A stretch of 64,000 bases of DNA from Glossina fuscipes (Eukaryota; Arthropoda; Insecta; Diptera; Glossinidae): assembly GCF_014805625.2 (NCBI RefSeq), contig NW_023998464.1:5743316-5807315 (forward strand), given 5' to 3'. The first letter of the stretch is position 1. Every line of letters begins with the position of its first letter. Positions 45,905-60,800 of the stretch are shown in pieces. The position numbers were made by a program, and so were the translations under genes. The notes under the pieces are model-generated. The model made no database searches and was not told the DNA's origin. It saw nothing but the letters and a program-made list of their open reading frames with translations.

Positions 45905-48900
45905 CCTACGTCCGCTGTGGCACAAGACTATATTAAATTTGTGCGGTTGAATGCAACAGTCAGAGCGACTTAGAATAGACCTACCATGTATTATATCGAT
46001 CGATTCAGAGGCAGTTTCTGAAGCCATCGTAGCTTATCTGTTCGTGTGGCCGGCTGACGTCTCTGCCTCTTCATATGCTAATAGGGTCTAATTCCCAATA
46101 TTTCAAGGTGAAAATTAGACCACAATACTAACTTGATGTAGAAATCAACTTTGCAGAATTTGGATCACATAAGTGTAATTTTTGGATTCCACGGCTTATG
46201 AGGATTCTCAAGAAACACAAACCTGTATCTTTTCTTTCACTTATTTCATTTCAATTCAGCTACAAACTTTAAATTTCAGGTAAATTAGACATATGAGCAT
46301 TGGTGCTGTTTCTAGAGCTTATATATGCACAACGCTAGTTAATTACTACGCACATTAAATTGTTTAGTATAATGGGAGAATAAATTTTGTAAAACGCGAA
46401 CGATCCTAAATTTTAGTTCACTCCGAAACCTGAGGATTATAAGCAATGGGGTGCTAGCGAACACTAAGAGGATGCAAGTTACCAAAAGCCTTAATTCAAC
46501 ACCGCATTAGTTGCGATTTAATTAGTTTCACGTGAGACTGAACACGATTGATACTCTTCTCTTACGCTTTGTATAAAGTACGATAATATAAACTTCGTTC
46601 GAATTTTTACATTCAGCATTGAGTAAGTTTTAGCGGCCGAAGGCTCTAGAATGGAGGTAAATCTATGGCACTACTTGAAAGGTTGATTACAGATCTGATC
46701 TCTAAAACGAAGGTAAAGCCACACGAAATAATCCATTTCCACAGGATAGCAATGAAGCTTGAAGATACCACAGCAAATTCCTTAATGCAAAAAGGCAGAA
46801 TTGTGTTTGAACTAACTCAATAGCGTCTACGTGACAGCGGAAGGATGGAAGCCACATAGCAGAAGCGCATTCAAGTGTAGGCCTAACTTCTTTTGTTGAA
46901 CGTTTTACGGGGCCAAGCCCCGATGTAGCTTTATAAACATAGTTGTTAACGCGTAGCTTAGATAATGCTTTTAGATGGAGAAGCTTCTTTACATTCTACA
47001 GTTTTTGTGACTCGATAAAGTGTTCCGTAGTGAGAAAATTCCTGCTTGGCAATAATAGTTTTCTGCATTTATTTAATTTTAATGTTATGAAATTGATTGA
47101 GAACCATGCACCTATGCTCTTTGAGTTTGATTTGATTGCAGATCGATGCAATCGTGATCAACGTTGCAGAAAGAGATCAGCTTTACATAATCTGCATGCA
47201 TGGAGATGTGGAATGACTCAATCACAGACTCGAGAACAAACAAAATCAGACGAAAATGATTACGAAGATGGCGCATTACTGAAATTTCATCAAATTGAAA
47301 AGACTTACCGAACACTTTTAAAAGTTAGGACTTACCGAAAACTTTTAGATTAGGAAAGTGTGATCCCATTCCTTTTAGTAAGTTAGTTATCAAAAGTCTT
47401 ATTGGAATGCACCTAGATAACCACGCACCTGCGTACCACAGAAGAAGGCTTCAAAGATGTAATCAGTAAGTCCTAATTCGCTCATGATGGTTAATATTCC
47501 ATGTAGAAATGCATATTGCCTTGGAGAAATATACGATTTCCTTGCGATATTGAACAAATAATTTGGTGAATGCACTCATAATCCTCTGTAATTCTTAGCT
47601 AAGCGTTTTTAGTGATTGTCATCATTTGGCATAAGAAAACTACTTTTCAGATGGCTGGAAACACATTTACCTTGAGAGGGAGCTGAAAAATTCCTGCGAG
47701 AATCGGTATACCATCAAAAATTTAGCAAGCTATTGTACTGTAATCGGTTTAGGCTTGGCAAATTTCTCCTTTAGGCTTTACCAAAAAGATCTAATTTTCC
47801 ATATTTTGTGATGAGAAATTGTCTACGTTAGTTATATGTTATAAGTGAACCCGATTTGCCCCACGTGAACCTGCTTAATGCACCCCATTCCATATAAGAC
47901 TCCGTGTGAATTATAAGCGTCTTAGAAAACGATGTAATTTTTAATGTTTTGGTCAATATTAGCAATTTATCAAAAAAATTAATCGTAGGGTATTTGAATC
48001 ACATAGAACTTTTTTACCTCCTCATTTATAGGGGTTCTTATGAAAAGCTAGCGCTCATATTAGGAGAAAGTCTAATCTGCAATTTTTTATGACGAAGACA
48101 GCTAAAGCTTATTACATCTTTGACAAGTTAATTAAGTTTACTGAATTTGGATAACATCAGGTGAAGTTTCAGGCGTCTTCCAATATGCGGGCTTCCATAA
48201 AAAGTATGTCTTTACGTGAAAATTGTTTAAAATTTTGCGGCATTATCACGAAACGGAACAAACAACAGTATTAGGCGAAGTAGTATAGCATTTCCAAGTA
48301 TAATGTCGTTTCTCGATGATATATACACAGATATGTGCACAGCTATATATTGGGCAAGTGTTCAAATAATTGAAAGAAGAGAGATAAATTAAAGCACAAT
48401 GATGTATTGGAACAAGACATTTTAATCCCTACAGGAATAGAAGTAAATAAGTAAAAGATTTTAAAATAGAATTTTATTGATTTAGAGCGTGGGTGAAGAA
48501 ACCAGTCCAACTTGAAGCAAATTACGAAACGTTTGGTAATCTTGCATTGTCTATGAACATTAAGTGTACGTCAGCGGAAAGGCAACTCCAACAAAATACG
48601 TTTCGTTTTGTCTTCTAGATGTTTGCCGTTGATTTCTGCTTTACTCAACACTCAATAGCACTGCCTTTTGTTTATGTTTATGTTTGCAATACGGGCAATA
48701 TATTACCGAATTTTTTTTTTAAGCGAAATTACTTTTTTATAACTTTTTTTCTTCCTAGATATTTGCATAAAAATAATTTCTATAGCTTTTTTCTCATCAT
48801 ATTAAATGACCCAGATATTATATGGATATCAATAAAAACATAAATTTTTATTCTTCAACATTTACCATAAAAAATATGAGAAACTGAAACGAAAACAAGA

Positions 48901-51900
48901 AACATTTGCCAAGAAAACTCTGTAGCAGCACAAGTCGAACATCAGCAGCAACATTAACATTAATACTAAAAGCTAAATCCCAATGATTTATCATAAGCGA
49001 TTTTTGTTGCTTTTGTTGCTGCTGGTGCTGGTAATGCTGCTGTTGGTGACTTCTTAGCCAGTCTATTTAGGCGGAATAAAGTTAGTCTTTAAATAAAATG
49101 TGGCTAAAAGCAAATTCATTTTGCTGTCTGCGATAAAAACAAAAAAAAAAATCCTTTCAATACTTTTCATGAAAATCGAAGACAAATTCAAGCATGATAT
49201 ACGAGCACCAGGCCGCCGTTGAATACTATAGTTTTGCTGAAAGCGCTTTCAAACTGTGGTAGCTTAACTGCCGGTTTATCAGACATGCCGAGAATTAAGT
49301 TCTTTTTCTTTTTTTTTCTCGTTTTTCTTTTTTTGCTTTAATAAATTGCCATCAACATAAGATTTACGTAATTTCTTTCCCTTTCTTTCCTATGAGGAAA
49401 AAGCAAATAAAATATATTTTTGGGAAAAATTTTTATATATTTTCTATTTCATTCGAATTTCTTTCTTCATCCATAAATTCGGAAAAGTATTTGGTTGCCA
49501 ATCTAAAGCGAAAGCCTGCACGCCTGTCTTTCCCTTTTCGCAAAGCTTTATTTAATGCAGTGATTTTTTTTTTATGAAGCTTCAAAGTGGCAGTAAGTGA
49601 GTTCAGTGGCACAACAATAACGGCAAAAACGCATGCTTACTTACGTCAAGTATTGATAAATATTTTATGGCATTTCGCGTAACGAAATGGTTTGAAAATA
49701 TATATGTCTATATATATGCATATATATGGATATATATCTAAATACACTCGAAATTTAAAAACCAAGTCAAAAAAAAAAGTGTAATACGGTTGAATTTCAC
49801 ATGAATATGTATTACTTGAACGGCAAGAGTATAAAGATTGAATGACAAACAAGTTCTAGAGTGCCAAACTTTAGAGGATTATAAGATTGGTTTTATTTGC
49901 AGATTTTTTTTCAATTTTTCCAAAAGGCGAATAAAAATAATGCTAAGTAAATTATTTTTCCATTTTACGTCATTGCATGCTCAGGAAGTTTGTAACGGTT
50001 CGCTACAAGCGTATTCATTTATTGTACCGTCATATTATGTGGAAACTAAAACTTGGAGAAAGTGAACTCTTGGGTCCTATATGCTGCCTGGATATAAGAT
50101 GCTTTCCAATTTATCGAAACAACACAACTAATAATCCATGACGTGTTACAAAATGCGTCGATTAACTACTCTGCTTCAATTACATGGATCCTTCTTTCAC
50201 TACTATCGCTGTAGATTATTGTCGTTATCATACACATCTGTTTAATATCCAATTATTAATCATAATTACAACCATTGTTCTATTTATGTATTCTGCCTAC
50301 TGCTTATTATACCAATTTATATTTGTTGACTAACGTCGTCATCATCATGGTCATTGTAAATTTCATATTTAAATTGTGCAAATCACATCATTGTATTTAC
50401 TACAGTCATGGTTGACGTACCGCAGGTGTGAAAATAAGTTCTAATCAACTTTTTTATGCGAAAAAGATAAGAAAAAAGAAACTAATTTCATCAAGATACT
50501 GTCCAACGGTTGCGCGCAACGTACACATTTATATTATTTCTCCGGCGGAATTTAATTTTCCCATCGAAATTATATCCGGAGCGAATTTTACAATGAGAGT
50601 CCGAGCAATCCAATGTTCAAAATTCAAACCACGAAAACATTTCGTAAACGGCACGCATATCTTCTGCACGCAACTGCATAAGTTGCTTGAACTTTTATGT
50701 GCTCAGATCCACTATCAACGGACCTGCCGTCACATGAACGGCTTGATCATATCGTTAACCAAGACAGATTGAATTTTTGCTATTGGCCACGGCTATTACG
50801 CAAACCAGCTGTTCAACCGATTTAAGACCAACCGCTGAATAGAATAGTGCTCGGATCACATATTTCCCGAATTTCAATCATAGATATTTTTAACACCAGA
50901 GCTATTTAGAATGTTTTACCGCGCAGAGGCTCGCTGCTTTGTTTTCTTTATAATAAAATATTGCATACGATGACTTTATATTATATACGATAAATTAACG
51001 CAACATGACTATATAGATCATCTTATTCCAAGTACCAAACTGGTAATGTATAGCGCTGGATCAATTAACTTATTTAAGAATACGGCTTCATGCAAAATAC
51101 CGCATAACAAGTAACATAAGGTTATCACCTCGATTTTTGGGTTTCTGTGTAGAGGTTTATTCATGTTGAAATATTCTTTACACTGAGTTCGTATTGGATG
51201 CCCCTATTTCATGGTTATTATAAACCCAACTACATAGTCTATTTTACAATTTCATCGCAAATGACGAGATCCGTATTTCAACGCATCAGGCTAGAAATAA
51301 ATAACGGCGCACTGCATTAATTTCAAAACCAGAAAAAAACAAAAAGTTGCAAGTCCTCGAAATATTTCAAAGTACACGATCATCTTTCATTAGATGACAC
51401 AGCAACCTTGGCTTTAGTTCATTTTGAATGTTGTATGTGTACTTAGAAGATATTTTTCGACGTGAGGAGAAGGAAAGTCGACACGAAAGTCGTCTATAAA
51501 TAATAAACTGCTTCGATGAGGATTTTCTTAGTTTAAAGCAATGCTTAATGGGTTACAAGTCTAAAACTTGGAAAGACACGTTTTATGATCGGGCAAGACC
51601 ATTAACCGGCCATTAACTATCCTATATCACTTCACCTAATACTATTCTTCATTGATTTTCTTGATAAAATATTGCAAATTATATATATAGTATATAGTAT
51701 AAATCTTGTCCCCACGTAAGAACATACCTCCCGTCGAAGATCTCAAATGGACATAGATCCAAATTCACATGACACAAATACAGTAAAATTAACTTTCTTG
51801 TTAGAGATTATAATGTTTCTCACCTATTATAGTCATAAAGTGTTCAAAATTCCACTTTGCTTCCACACTAAGACTTACTTTTGGTAAAAACCCTTATGAA

Positions 51901-54900
51901 ATAGACCTAAGAGGTGTAAATCAATTAATCTTTATATCAAGTTCATTACTACGAACGAATTTTCTTTATAAAAAACTAAAAGTTAGACCTTTCCGTTATA
52001 TAAAAGTTTACTCTTCGTCGACCCATTTGTATAACGATGAGTTCACAAACTTGGACCATCACATCAAAACTTTTCATACCAATTAAATAGCAGTACTAGG
52101 CGCACTTTGCACAAGAAAATTTCAAAAATTGGAAAATTTTAAAATAAGCCGTTATGTGACGACTGGTCGTAAATATCGCCAAATGGAATCTACTTGTAAT
52201 ACTAATAATTTCATCAAAACATATTAAACATCGTAAACTGTGGGTTGAACACAAAAACCCATAAATCCATAAAGGTATCAGACCAGAGCTATAGAAAAAA
52301 TATAATTCTGAGTCAATCGTTATAATAAATGGTGGATGTAGTTTAATTTCTCTGCTTGTCACATACACTCACACAAACTTCAAACAGCCAAGATCACAAG
52401 TGGTGTTTCGTATGAAAATGCAGCAGAACATGGTTTTAATACAAAATATAGCATCGAACGTCAGACAAATTATTTCCAAATGTTTTTCTCTCATTGTGTA
52501 ACTAAACTATTGTAAGAAGTGTATTTCCCAAATGAAAGAAATATTAAGCAGTTAACATTTCACGCATGCAATTACTATTTACCTAGTGTGGCAATACATT
52601 CAAAGGAATCTCAGTTCTTAACCCTGTAAATAAATAAAAAAAAAAAAAATAAATAAATATATAAGTCAAAGATTTCTTTCTTTCTATTTTATTAAATTTT
52701 ATAAAATGTCTTGTTTAATACTTTTTCCCTTCTCTACATTTTGTTATATTAATTCTGCAATGTAACGACAACTTTTCTTTAAAGTTAATACTTTTCTTAA
52801 AAAAGCAAACACTTTTTAATATAAGAAACCTACAAATGAGCTAAGTCGTAATTTAACAAAACAAAAACCTACCCGAATAGAAACAAAAGATTATATTGTG
52901 CCAAAGTATATAGCAATACAAACGAGGAGACAAAGAAACTTTTATCCTTGTGGAAAGTCACTCGAAACGAAATCATGTCAGTCAGTGACTTTTGTCTGGC
53001 AAAGCGTAAAAGTTAAACCTCTTACTTTTCCTTTAGTCTTTCTATAAAGCAGTTATGCAAATTATTTCTTGTTAATACAACAACGAGTGTCTTTAAGCCA
53101 TGAAGGTATGATCAAAAAAATAAAGCCTAAAGCCTTTTTCTCGTTACTTTTTTTCCTCTCGCAATTTTTGTTTAATTCCCTAACCGGCTACTGCTTTAGG
53201 TAGTAGTAGATGTTCGCTTACAGGAGCGGATAACAAATGGCAACAAGCAAAAAAATATTTTTTCTTCATAAACCATTATTATTATGATACTTTGAGTACT
53301 AGATAGAAACGGTGAAAGAATTTAAAAGGAAGAAAAGAATATTTTTACTGAAGGAGAAGAGTTTAAAAGAATTAAGCTGTCAGTGACTTGACAACTAATC
53401 ATCCCAGGAAGGCGAAGTCCTTCTAGGCCAAGGGATGCTAAGAAGAGGATTGCAAAGCAATCAAACATTTTGTTACTATTAGTAACGAATTCTATTCGTA
53501 CATAGACACATATAAATTCTAAGCATTTTTAAACGCCACTTTAAATGTTTAAAAAGAAAATTCCTTTCAAACCTTGACATAGATTTAAACTGTCATACCT
53601 TTAAAGCGTGTGAATTTATTTTGTAAAAATTCAAAGAAAGGAAATTAAGCCGAACAGAAGTTCTTTAAGAACATAAAAAAAATGGTTTTTCCGTCCGAAT
53701 ACTGTGGAACGAAAGCAAATGTGAAGCAGAATTCAAGTAAAAATGTGCCAAAAATCATGACCCTATTTAAAGTTTGTGACTATAAGTGCTGAGTCTGTGC
53801 AATAGTCCGATGCGAATATCAGTTAAAAACTTTCAAATAAAAGATTCCTCAAAACGAATGATAGGTCAACGTTAGAGCTACTGATGTGTCTCACATTTAT
53901 AATGATAAACTCAAGAGCGTCAACATACCAAAATTCAGCAAAGCGTTCTGAAAACTGGAACTTCTGCAACAACAGCAACAACAATACAAGTACATCAGGT
54001 AGAGAGACGTACAAACCTTCGTTATCTATTTGAAGTCGATTTGTGTTTTCCCTACACCCGCGTACGCGTAACATGCCCTGTACGATTAGCAAATTGATTC
54101 CGTCAATGTTGAAGTTATAACTGTTGCCAAAAGACGTTGGAGTTCTCCGACGAACACTTTCTTAAAATGTCTGGCGGAATTATGCACAGACTCAATAGGC
54201 TTTCACAGGTATTTGCCCAAACTCGACGACCGAAAAATAAAACAACACATAAGCTCGAAACAGTTTTGCATATACAATCTTACAAAAGTGGTAAGCAAAC
54301 ATGCACAAAGATTAAAAGTTTTATTAAGCGGCATTACAGTAGCAGCAGAAAGAAAAAAGAAAAAGAAGGAATTGGAAACGAAGAACCTGCAAAATCTTCA
54401 ACATGAATACAAGCTGTATACAGGTACAAGCATTAATGCTGCTCAAGAAAGTGCTTCCAATTGCTTCTTCACCCACTAACACTAATCTGGGAAAAATAAA
54501 AATTTTTGCTGTCTATTAAAAGTGGAAAAGAAAAAAAGAACAAAAAATTGTTTAGGTTCCTTATGAGAATAACGATGATAATAAGTATTCATTGTGTACT
54601 TGAAGCGAAGATTATATTTCGTTTTTAAATGCCGTTATTGCGCAGAGTTTTGTATAAGGTAGGCTTCCGACTACAACGACTGGATTAATTGGACTCTAAC
54701 TCAACCATCGAAATCTTCAATTGTTATGTATGCCGGAAGCCTGGTTCAAGAAAAAGTTGCTTATTGCACTTAGGGTACTATCCAAAATCATTGTAATAAA
54801 CGTTTTAGTAAACAATCTCAATCGAAAGCCACATGTATTCATTCTGCGATGGTTACATACATCTACGTGTTCATGAATTTCAAATTCAAAAAATATATAT

Positions 54901-57900
54901 ACAAAACCTATGTGCGCTTGGATATCATAAAAAATTCGCAAAGACAAAATCCAATACAATAGCAACAAACAATGAAAATACACGCAACAAACAAACATAT
55001 GTGTATAATATGTGTAATATATATATAAAATGCCGATGGGTTCTTTTTTAGGACAAAAGTCAAAACAAAAAAGCAAACGAGCCTCAGAGAGAGAGCTCAA
55101 TGCATGCATACGCCTGAATGGTGCTTACTGATCTCTGGCAATAAAAAAAAAACATCGAATCAAAGAACAAAATAAAAAAATACGTGGCTATTAAAACTGT
55201 TGGTACTTGGACCGCCGACAAAGTGAAATTTTATTTAACTTTAGTTGGTACCATATTTGCGGTTAGAAGCAACCAGTTTTTTGTTTTCCTATATTTGCTT
55301 ATGACAAAATTGAGAATTTTACACTGCTGGTCACGTTCTATTTTCAGAGAAAAATTGATTTTTTTTTCTTTTCCATTCTATTGTCATTGCAAGGATTTTC
55401 ATTTTACTTTTTTTATTTATTTTTTCTTTTTTTTTTTTAAAGAAGTTTTTTAATGAATTTTTCTAACATACAAATGAAGAGTTTTCCTAATAAAACGAAG
55501 ATAAGGAAATTGAAAATTCTGTTAAACCAATATCTTAAGACCATTAAATAAAACTTTTGTCATTTCTTTTACTTAAAAGCTTCGAGTAAGCTTGCATGAA
55601 GAATAGTAGTAAAAAAATGTCAATCGCCTTAAGCCGAACCATGTTCACCTTAATACACATTGTGCAACATGCAATTGTGTTCGTATCGAACTTGTATGTC
55701 TCTCCCAAGCTTAATTTTAATTTCAACTTAATTTCTGCAATAGGTTTCAGTTGATGGTCACCAATATTTTGGAATTGTCGCTTCTCAGATTTTGTAATGC
55801 CACCACTTCACACCACTTTCATAGAAACTAAGAGTATATGTTAAATTTCCATCTTAATGTTTTCGAATCTGCCGGTTTGGCGTGCTACTGCTCGAATATT
55901 CATTCTATGCAGCAAGTTAAATGTTTAACAATAATCCAATGCGGATAGTAATAATTTAATAGTGAATCAAGGAAGAATCTCGTACCAGCTTTTCACCGCA
56001 ATTCCAATTTATTTTTCTCTCATTTTAAATTAACTTTATCAAGCGCCTTAATAGGCGCCTTTTACTTGGGTGAAATTTTTCGATTTCTCCAGTAAATCGG
56101 ATTTATCACAGCTTTAGAGATTTTGGGATTACTCAGCGATAAACAGAACAAGACAGAGAGAGTGAGAGAGAGTTCCACTGATAGGGGAACAACTAACAAT
56201 CGATCCGCACTATATGGTCAATAGATAAAAAGTTCACAGCTGAACATTCTTAATTGTCGTCGAATCATTGAAGATAACCGCAATAGTTGTTCATAGCACC
56301 GAAAGGATTCGATCGTCTGAAGAGATGATGAACGATCGCTTTTCAATTCTCTCAAGCAAACAGGGCTAATGCCCTAATGCTATTGCATAGCGTAGATTTT
56401 TTGACCGTTTGGTTAGCTTTATATATCTTGGATTATCATTTTTGTTCTTTTCTTTTGAGCATATTTAGACCCACTTTCCATCAACCGAAATAAGTTTCTT
56501 GAAAAGCGTCTGCATTGCGTTTCATTGCGCAAGGTGATGCAGTAAGATGGAATCAACTTTTTGAAGAATTTTACCGACTTTGCCAACAATTCGTCGGCTA
56601 GAGTGCGGCGAATATCGAAATATCGTAATTGTCAGAACAAAAAGAAAATAATCTTTTGCTGTCGCTGATTTTGGCAAAACATCTTCACCATAAAATCCAT
56701 CAACTTCTTCTCAACTTTGTGACGCGTTGCGGTTTTAGTTAAAGTGATGTCAAATTTATAGCAAGTGTGCTCCAAATTTTGAATCCATTTCGAAACTGTT
56801 ATTATGCGACTTGATAATCAAAGTTATGCGACGTGAAACCCATCTATGCGAAAAAACGCCATCAATTTTTTCCTTGACCAAATATAAATTTTAATACTTA
56901 AATGTACGTATATATGGCAAACTGTAATATAAATATTAAAATACTCTAATACGAATACAAAACACTTTATATGAATACTAAAACTCTTAAGATTAATACA
57001 AATGATCTCATGTAAATACTAGTGCTAACGTTACAGAAATATTTGTAATATATTATAAATACTTTTACTCTACTACAACCAGTAGCAGTGTACTCAGATC
57101 TTCGTCGCGTTCCCTGAAAACGAAAAACAAAACAAAAGAAATAGACGCGAATATGTACTAAAAAAAGTACCGTATAGAAATAAACTGCTTAGACCATCAC
57201 ACTTCACAAGTGTTTTTCTTAATGCATCGAAAAACCCAGGAAGTTGTGTCAAACTGAAATGAAACTGAAAAATAATTCCATGAAGTTGTACCAAATCGAA
57301 AAATAAACCCCAATAGCAGCATAGTATAAGTGGCTAAAAATTCTTGAACAGCGTTGAACAATACTGAACCCTTTCCACGACGAGTTTCATTGCTTGTACA
57401 TCGATAGCAGACAGATAGTGTTATGAACGGATCTAAAAGATATGTACACCTCCTAAAACCAAAGAGGCGAAGACACCGACGACGACGTTTGTATATTACA
57501 TTCTTAATTAAAACAAGGCAAGCAATGTTCCGCTTCATATTATTCATCGTTTGTTTTTTTTTTTTTGCGTACATTATACATGAGAAGACATTTTCAGCAC
57601 GTTTAAGTATTGGACACACAAGTTTTTATTTAAAACATGAAACCTAAGGCAAACTCTTCGGTCAACAAAAGCTTCAATTGCAAAAATTATGATTCAGATA
57701 AGTTTAACCATACAGAGTGACAGAAAGCAATGAACTCATGTGAAACGAACTATAGAGATATCTTTTGCAGAACTACAAAACTTGGGAGTCTAGAAATTGC
57801 AGTTTTAACGCATTTGGAATATTCATTATCGAAATTGATCAGCAAAATTGAGTCAAGATTACGTAAGAAACGTTTCAGTTTACTAGCTGAAGTGTTTAAA

Positions 57901-60189
57901 ATTTTCAAAACTATGGAGAAGACAAAAGCGACTATCCTTCACCAATTCATTTACAGAAATATCATTGATTAAACATCGTATTGACTAAAACATGGAAAAA
58001 GTGGTCTAGAAACGAATTTTTTAATTCACGTTGTAAATAGGTTACTACGTATGTTTAAATGAGTTGCAAGACTTTGCTCTCCCCTGTCGTGATTATAAAA
58101 CAGATAAATATTTATACAATTAAAGCTGTTTAGATTCGCCGAGATAAATTTGGTAACGGCAACGAGAATTAATCATATACGCGATTGTAAATTTCCTACA
58201 ACCCACTGTTGAAATTACTTGCCTAGCAATTACTTTAATCCAGTCGTAACATGTTACATAAGAGTAAGCATACTAGAGCATCATTGCCGTATTTTATATA
58301 TAAACAGGCTCGCATATAATAAACCGCTGGAGTAAATATATAAGAAGCTACATAAAGAAAAAGCACATATAATAACCGAGATATCATTACACAGACAATA
58401 CGAATAAAATTATCCTATTTTCAGTGTTTTTGTGATTTTTCCTTTCAGACCTATCGATTGAGATTGAGTCAAATAAAGGAAAAGAAATTCGACTTATTAT
58501 ACTCGTTGTTTTCAAGGTCGCGGACAGCCGTAAACAACGAAATTAATTTCCCGCTTGACGTTGATAAAAAGAAGGCAAAGTTTCCACTGAAAATGTTTGA
58601 CGAACAAGCAATGCCCTGACGATGGCATAATATTCTTCGTATGCCGTCTTAAAACAGCACGATTTCCTCATCAGAGAGAGATGTAGAGAATGGGATAGAA
58701 AGAGAGAGAAAGAACTTTTGCATTTCCCGAAATTAATTGCTTACCCACCCATTAATAATGTATATGTTCAAAAGAAATAAATGATTGCATACTTCCCTAT
58801 GCACATGTACACGTAAGTTATCTATAGCTGTGCATAAACGCATATATTTCTTAATTCCAAAACAATAAAACTAAACAATACATACTTTGGCTGCATAAAT
58901 AGTACATTTAATGCTTTGCTTTTAATTTTCAAAAATTCTTGTATCTTTCCTTTGCTGACACATTTTTCCCTTTCCTTTTCTTTTTTACGAAGCATATTTT
59001 AGAATCTTAATCAAGACAAGTGCATCTCATGAAAAAAGGAACCTTTTGTTAGGGATTATTTCTTATAATGCTATACTTTTATGGTTCTTTATGGTTCTTT
59101 AGAAAATGTTAAAGTTTTTCGAATATATGTAATATCTATATATGTATGTACGTATCGGTCTCTTGTCAGCAATATACTAAAATGTGTTTGAATATACTTA
59201 AAAATGTAGCATATTTAACATGTCAAAGTCGTGTATTCTTTAGTAAACTTTAAAAAAATATTTTGTAAGCTTTTACGAAAACATATTTCAAAGGATGAAT
59301 TTTTGTCATCAAGAAATAAGTTGAAAGTTACAAGAATGTTTTAAACAACAATTTCCATTTAAGTCGACGTAATATATATTTTCAAATACCTTAAGAAAAT
59401 GAAATTGAGATATTGAGAATGTCATGTGTATGGAAGGAAGTCATAAACTTGAGAATTTAGAGAATGGCAGACAAAATTTTAAATATTTAATTCTTATTTA
59501 ATTTTCTTCTATTACTACTCTATTACATCCAGATGGATATCATAGCCTATCACTTTGTCGTTTTGTCCCTTTATTCCGATCCCTAAGACTGTTAGGCACT
59601 GAAAGAGTTACGACACATTCCTTTGTTAATCTGCCTATCTATCATCTGTTTGTTTGTCTGCTTATTAAAGACAAAAATATGAAAGCTTGAAACGTATGTC
59701 ACATTCCTCAATCACATTTATATTTAACATTTGTGTTAATATATGTGAATAGAATTACAACTACTTTCACCACTTTTTACTCAAAGATATTCAAAGCAAT
59801 TTTTTTTATAAGTTTTCAATAAGGAGATATTTAAGCTGCCATTTTTTTTTTCTGTTTTCAAAATCGTAATATGCAAATAACGCCTGCCTGAGTGTAATCC
59901 AGGAAGTACATGTGCCTTAAACGTATTTTTTCTATTATTGTTTCACTTTTTTCGAAATTCATATTGCAGGACGCTTAAAAAGCCAACTGACATCATCCAA
60001 ATTTAACAGACTTAATTTACATGTTGTAGATATTATTACTTTCCATCTTTTTCCATCGTAAATAACTACAAATGAACTTTACAGCCAGATTACAACAGAT
60101 TGCTTTTTATTAGCATCTCTTTGTATGGAGGAGTCCCACAAATGCAACCATGTGATCGAAATTTCCTACTGCGTATTTTTATGCCAAAT
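45905..60189. other. Long non-coding AT-rich stretch
   Basis: No supported gene in 14 kb. There is CAG/GTT-type triplet-rich sequence near 48940-49060 and 53960-53990, an AT-dinucleotide stretch near 49700-49740, and a short GCGCCT-TAAT-AGGCGC stem-loop near 56043-56059. Around 56460-56870 the minus strand reads in longer stretches but shows no recognisable protein. The small ORFs, including those at 54.1-54.5 and 57.2-57.6 kb, lack motifs. Confidence 0.6.
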
Positions 60190-60800
60190 TGCTATTACGG
60201 AACAATTTTTATCATCAACCATTAAAAATTATACCTTTTTACTAAAGGACTTACTATCCACAAGAACCCTTATATACGTTGGCCTAAAAAATAGGCGTGC
60301 TGGATATAACTTTGAGACAGTGAAGTTTCATATCAAGTTACTCTTACGAAACAATTTTCATCATAGAATATCAAAACTTGGGCCTTTTGCGATACAAAGG
60401 CTTATTTTTCGTGGGACCTGCTCTATCGGGTTGGATCCATAAATAGGCTTACCAAGCTCGGTAAACATAATTTCTATGTCAAATTACCATTGTGGACCAA
60501 TTTTCACCATGAAATATTGAAAGTTAGATCTTCTTTTTTTATGAAGATTCTGTCTTCATAGGCGCGGGAGCTCAGCGATTTTCGTCGCGAAATGTTGAAA
60601 ATTGTATAATTTTTCATATAACAGCTTTTCAAAGTAAGGCATTACAAGTGGCGTGGTTGAAAAAGCGGTCTCATACAAACCATTTTCAACAAGGTTTATC
60701 CTATGGTCAAAACACGATTTCAACAAAATATCTTAAACATCTGCAGACTGAACGGATTGAACCAACAGACTGACAAACAAGCCTAGATCGATTCGGAAAA
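60190..60800 (+). repeat. Dispersed repeat copy, long
   Basis: The sequence contains repeated short blocks such as AAACAATTTTCATCATAGAATATC / CCAATTTTCACCATGAAATATTG (60350s and 60500s), a CAAGTGGCGTGGTTG.AAAAG segment near 60645, and ends with CAACAGACTGACAAACAAGCCTAGATCGATTCGG at about 60760-60795, the same end as at 21.6 and 31.7 kb. Such ends belong, from memory, to abundant fly repeats. The 105-codon ORF here is not a gene. Confidence 0.5.

Noticed and set aside
56460..56870. Possible decayed transposase on the minus strand
   Set aside because: Reading frames are broken and no catalytic or DNA-binding motif could be recognised.
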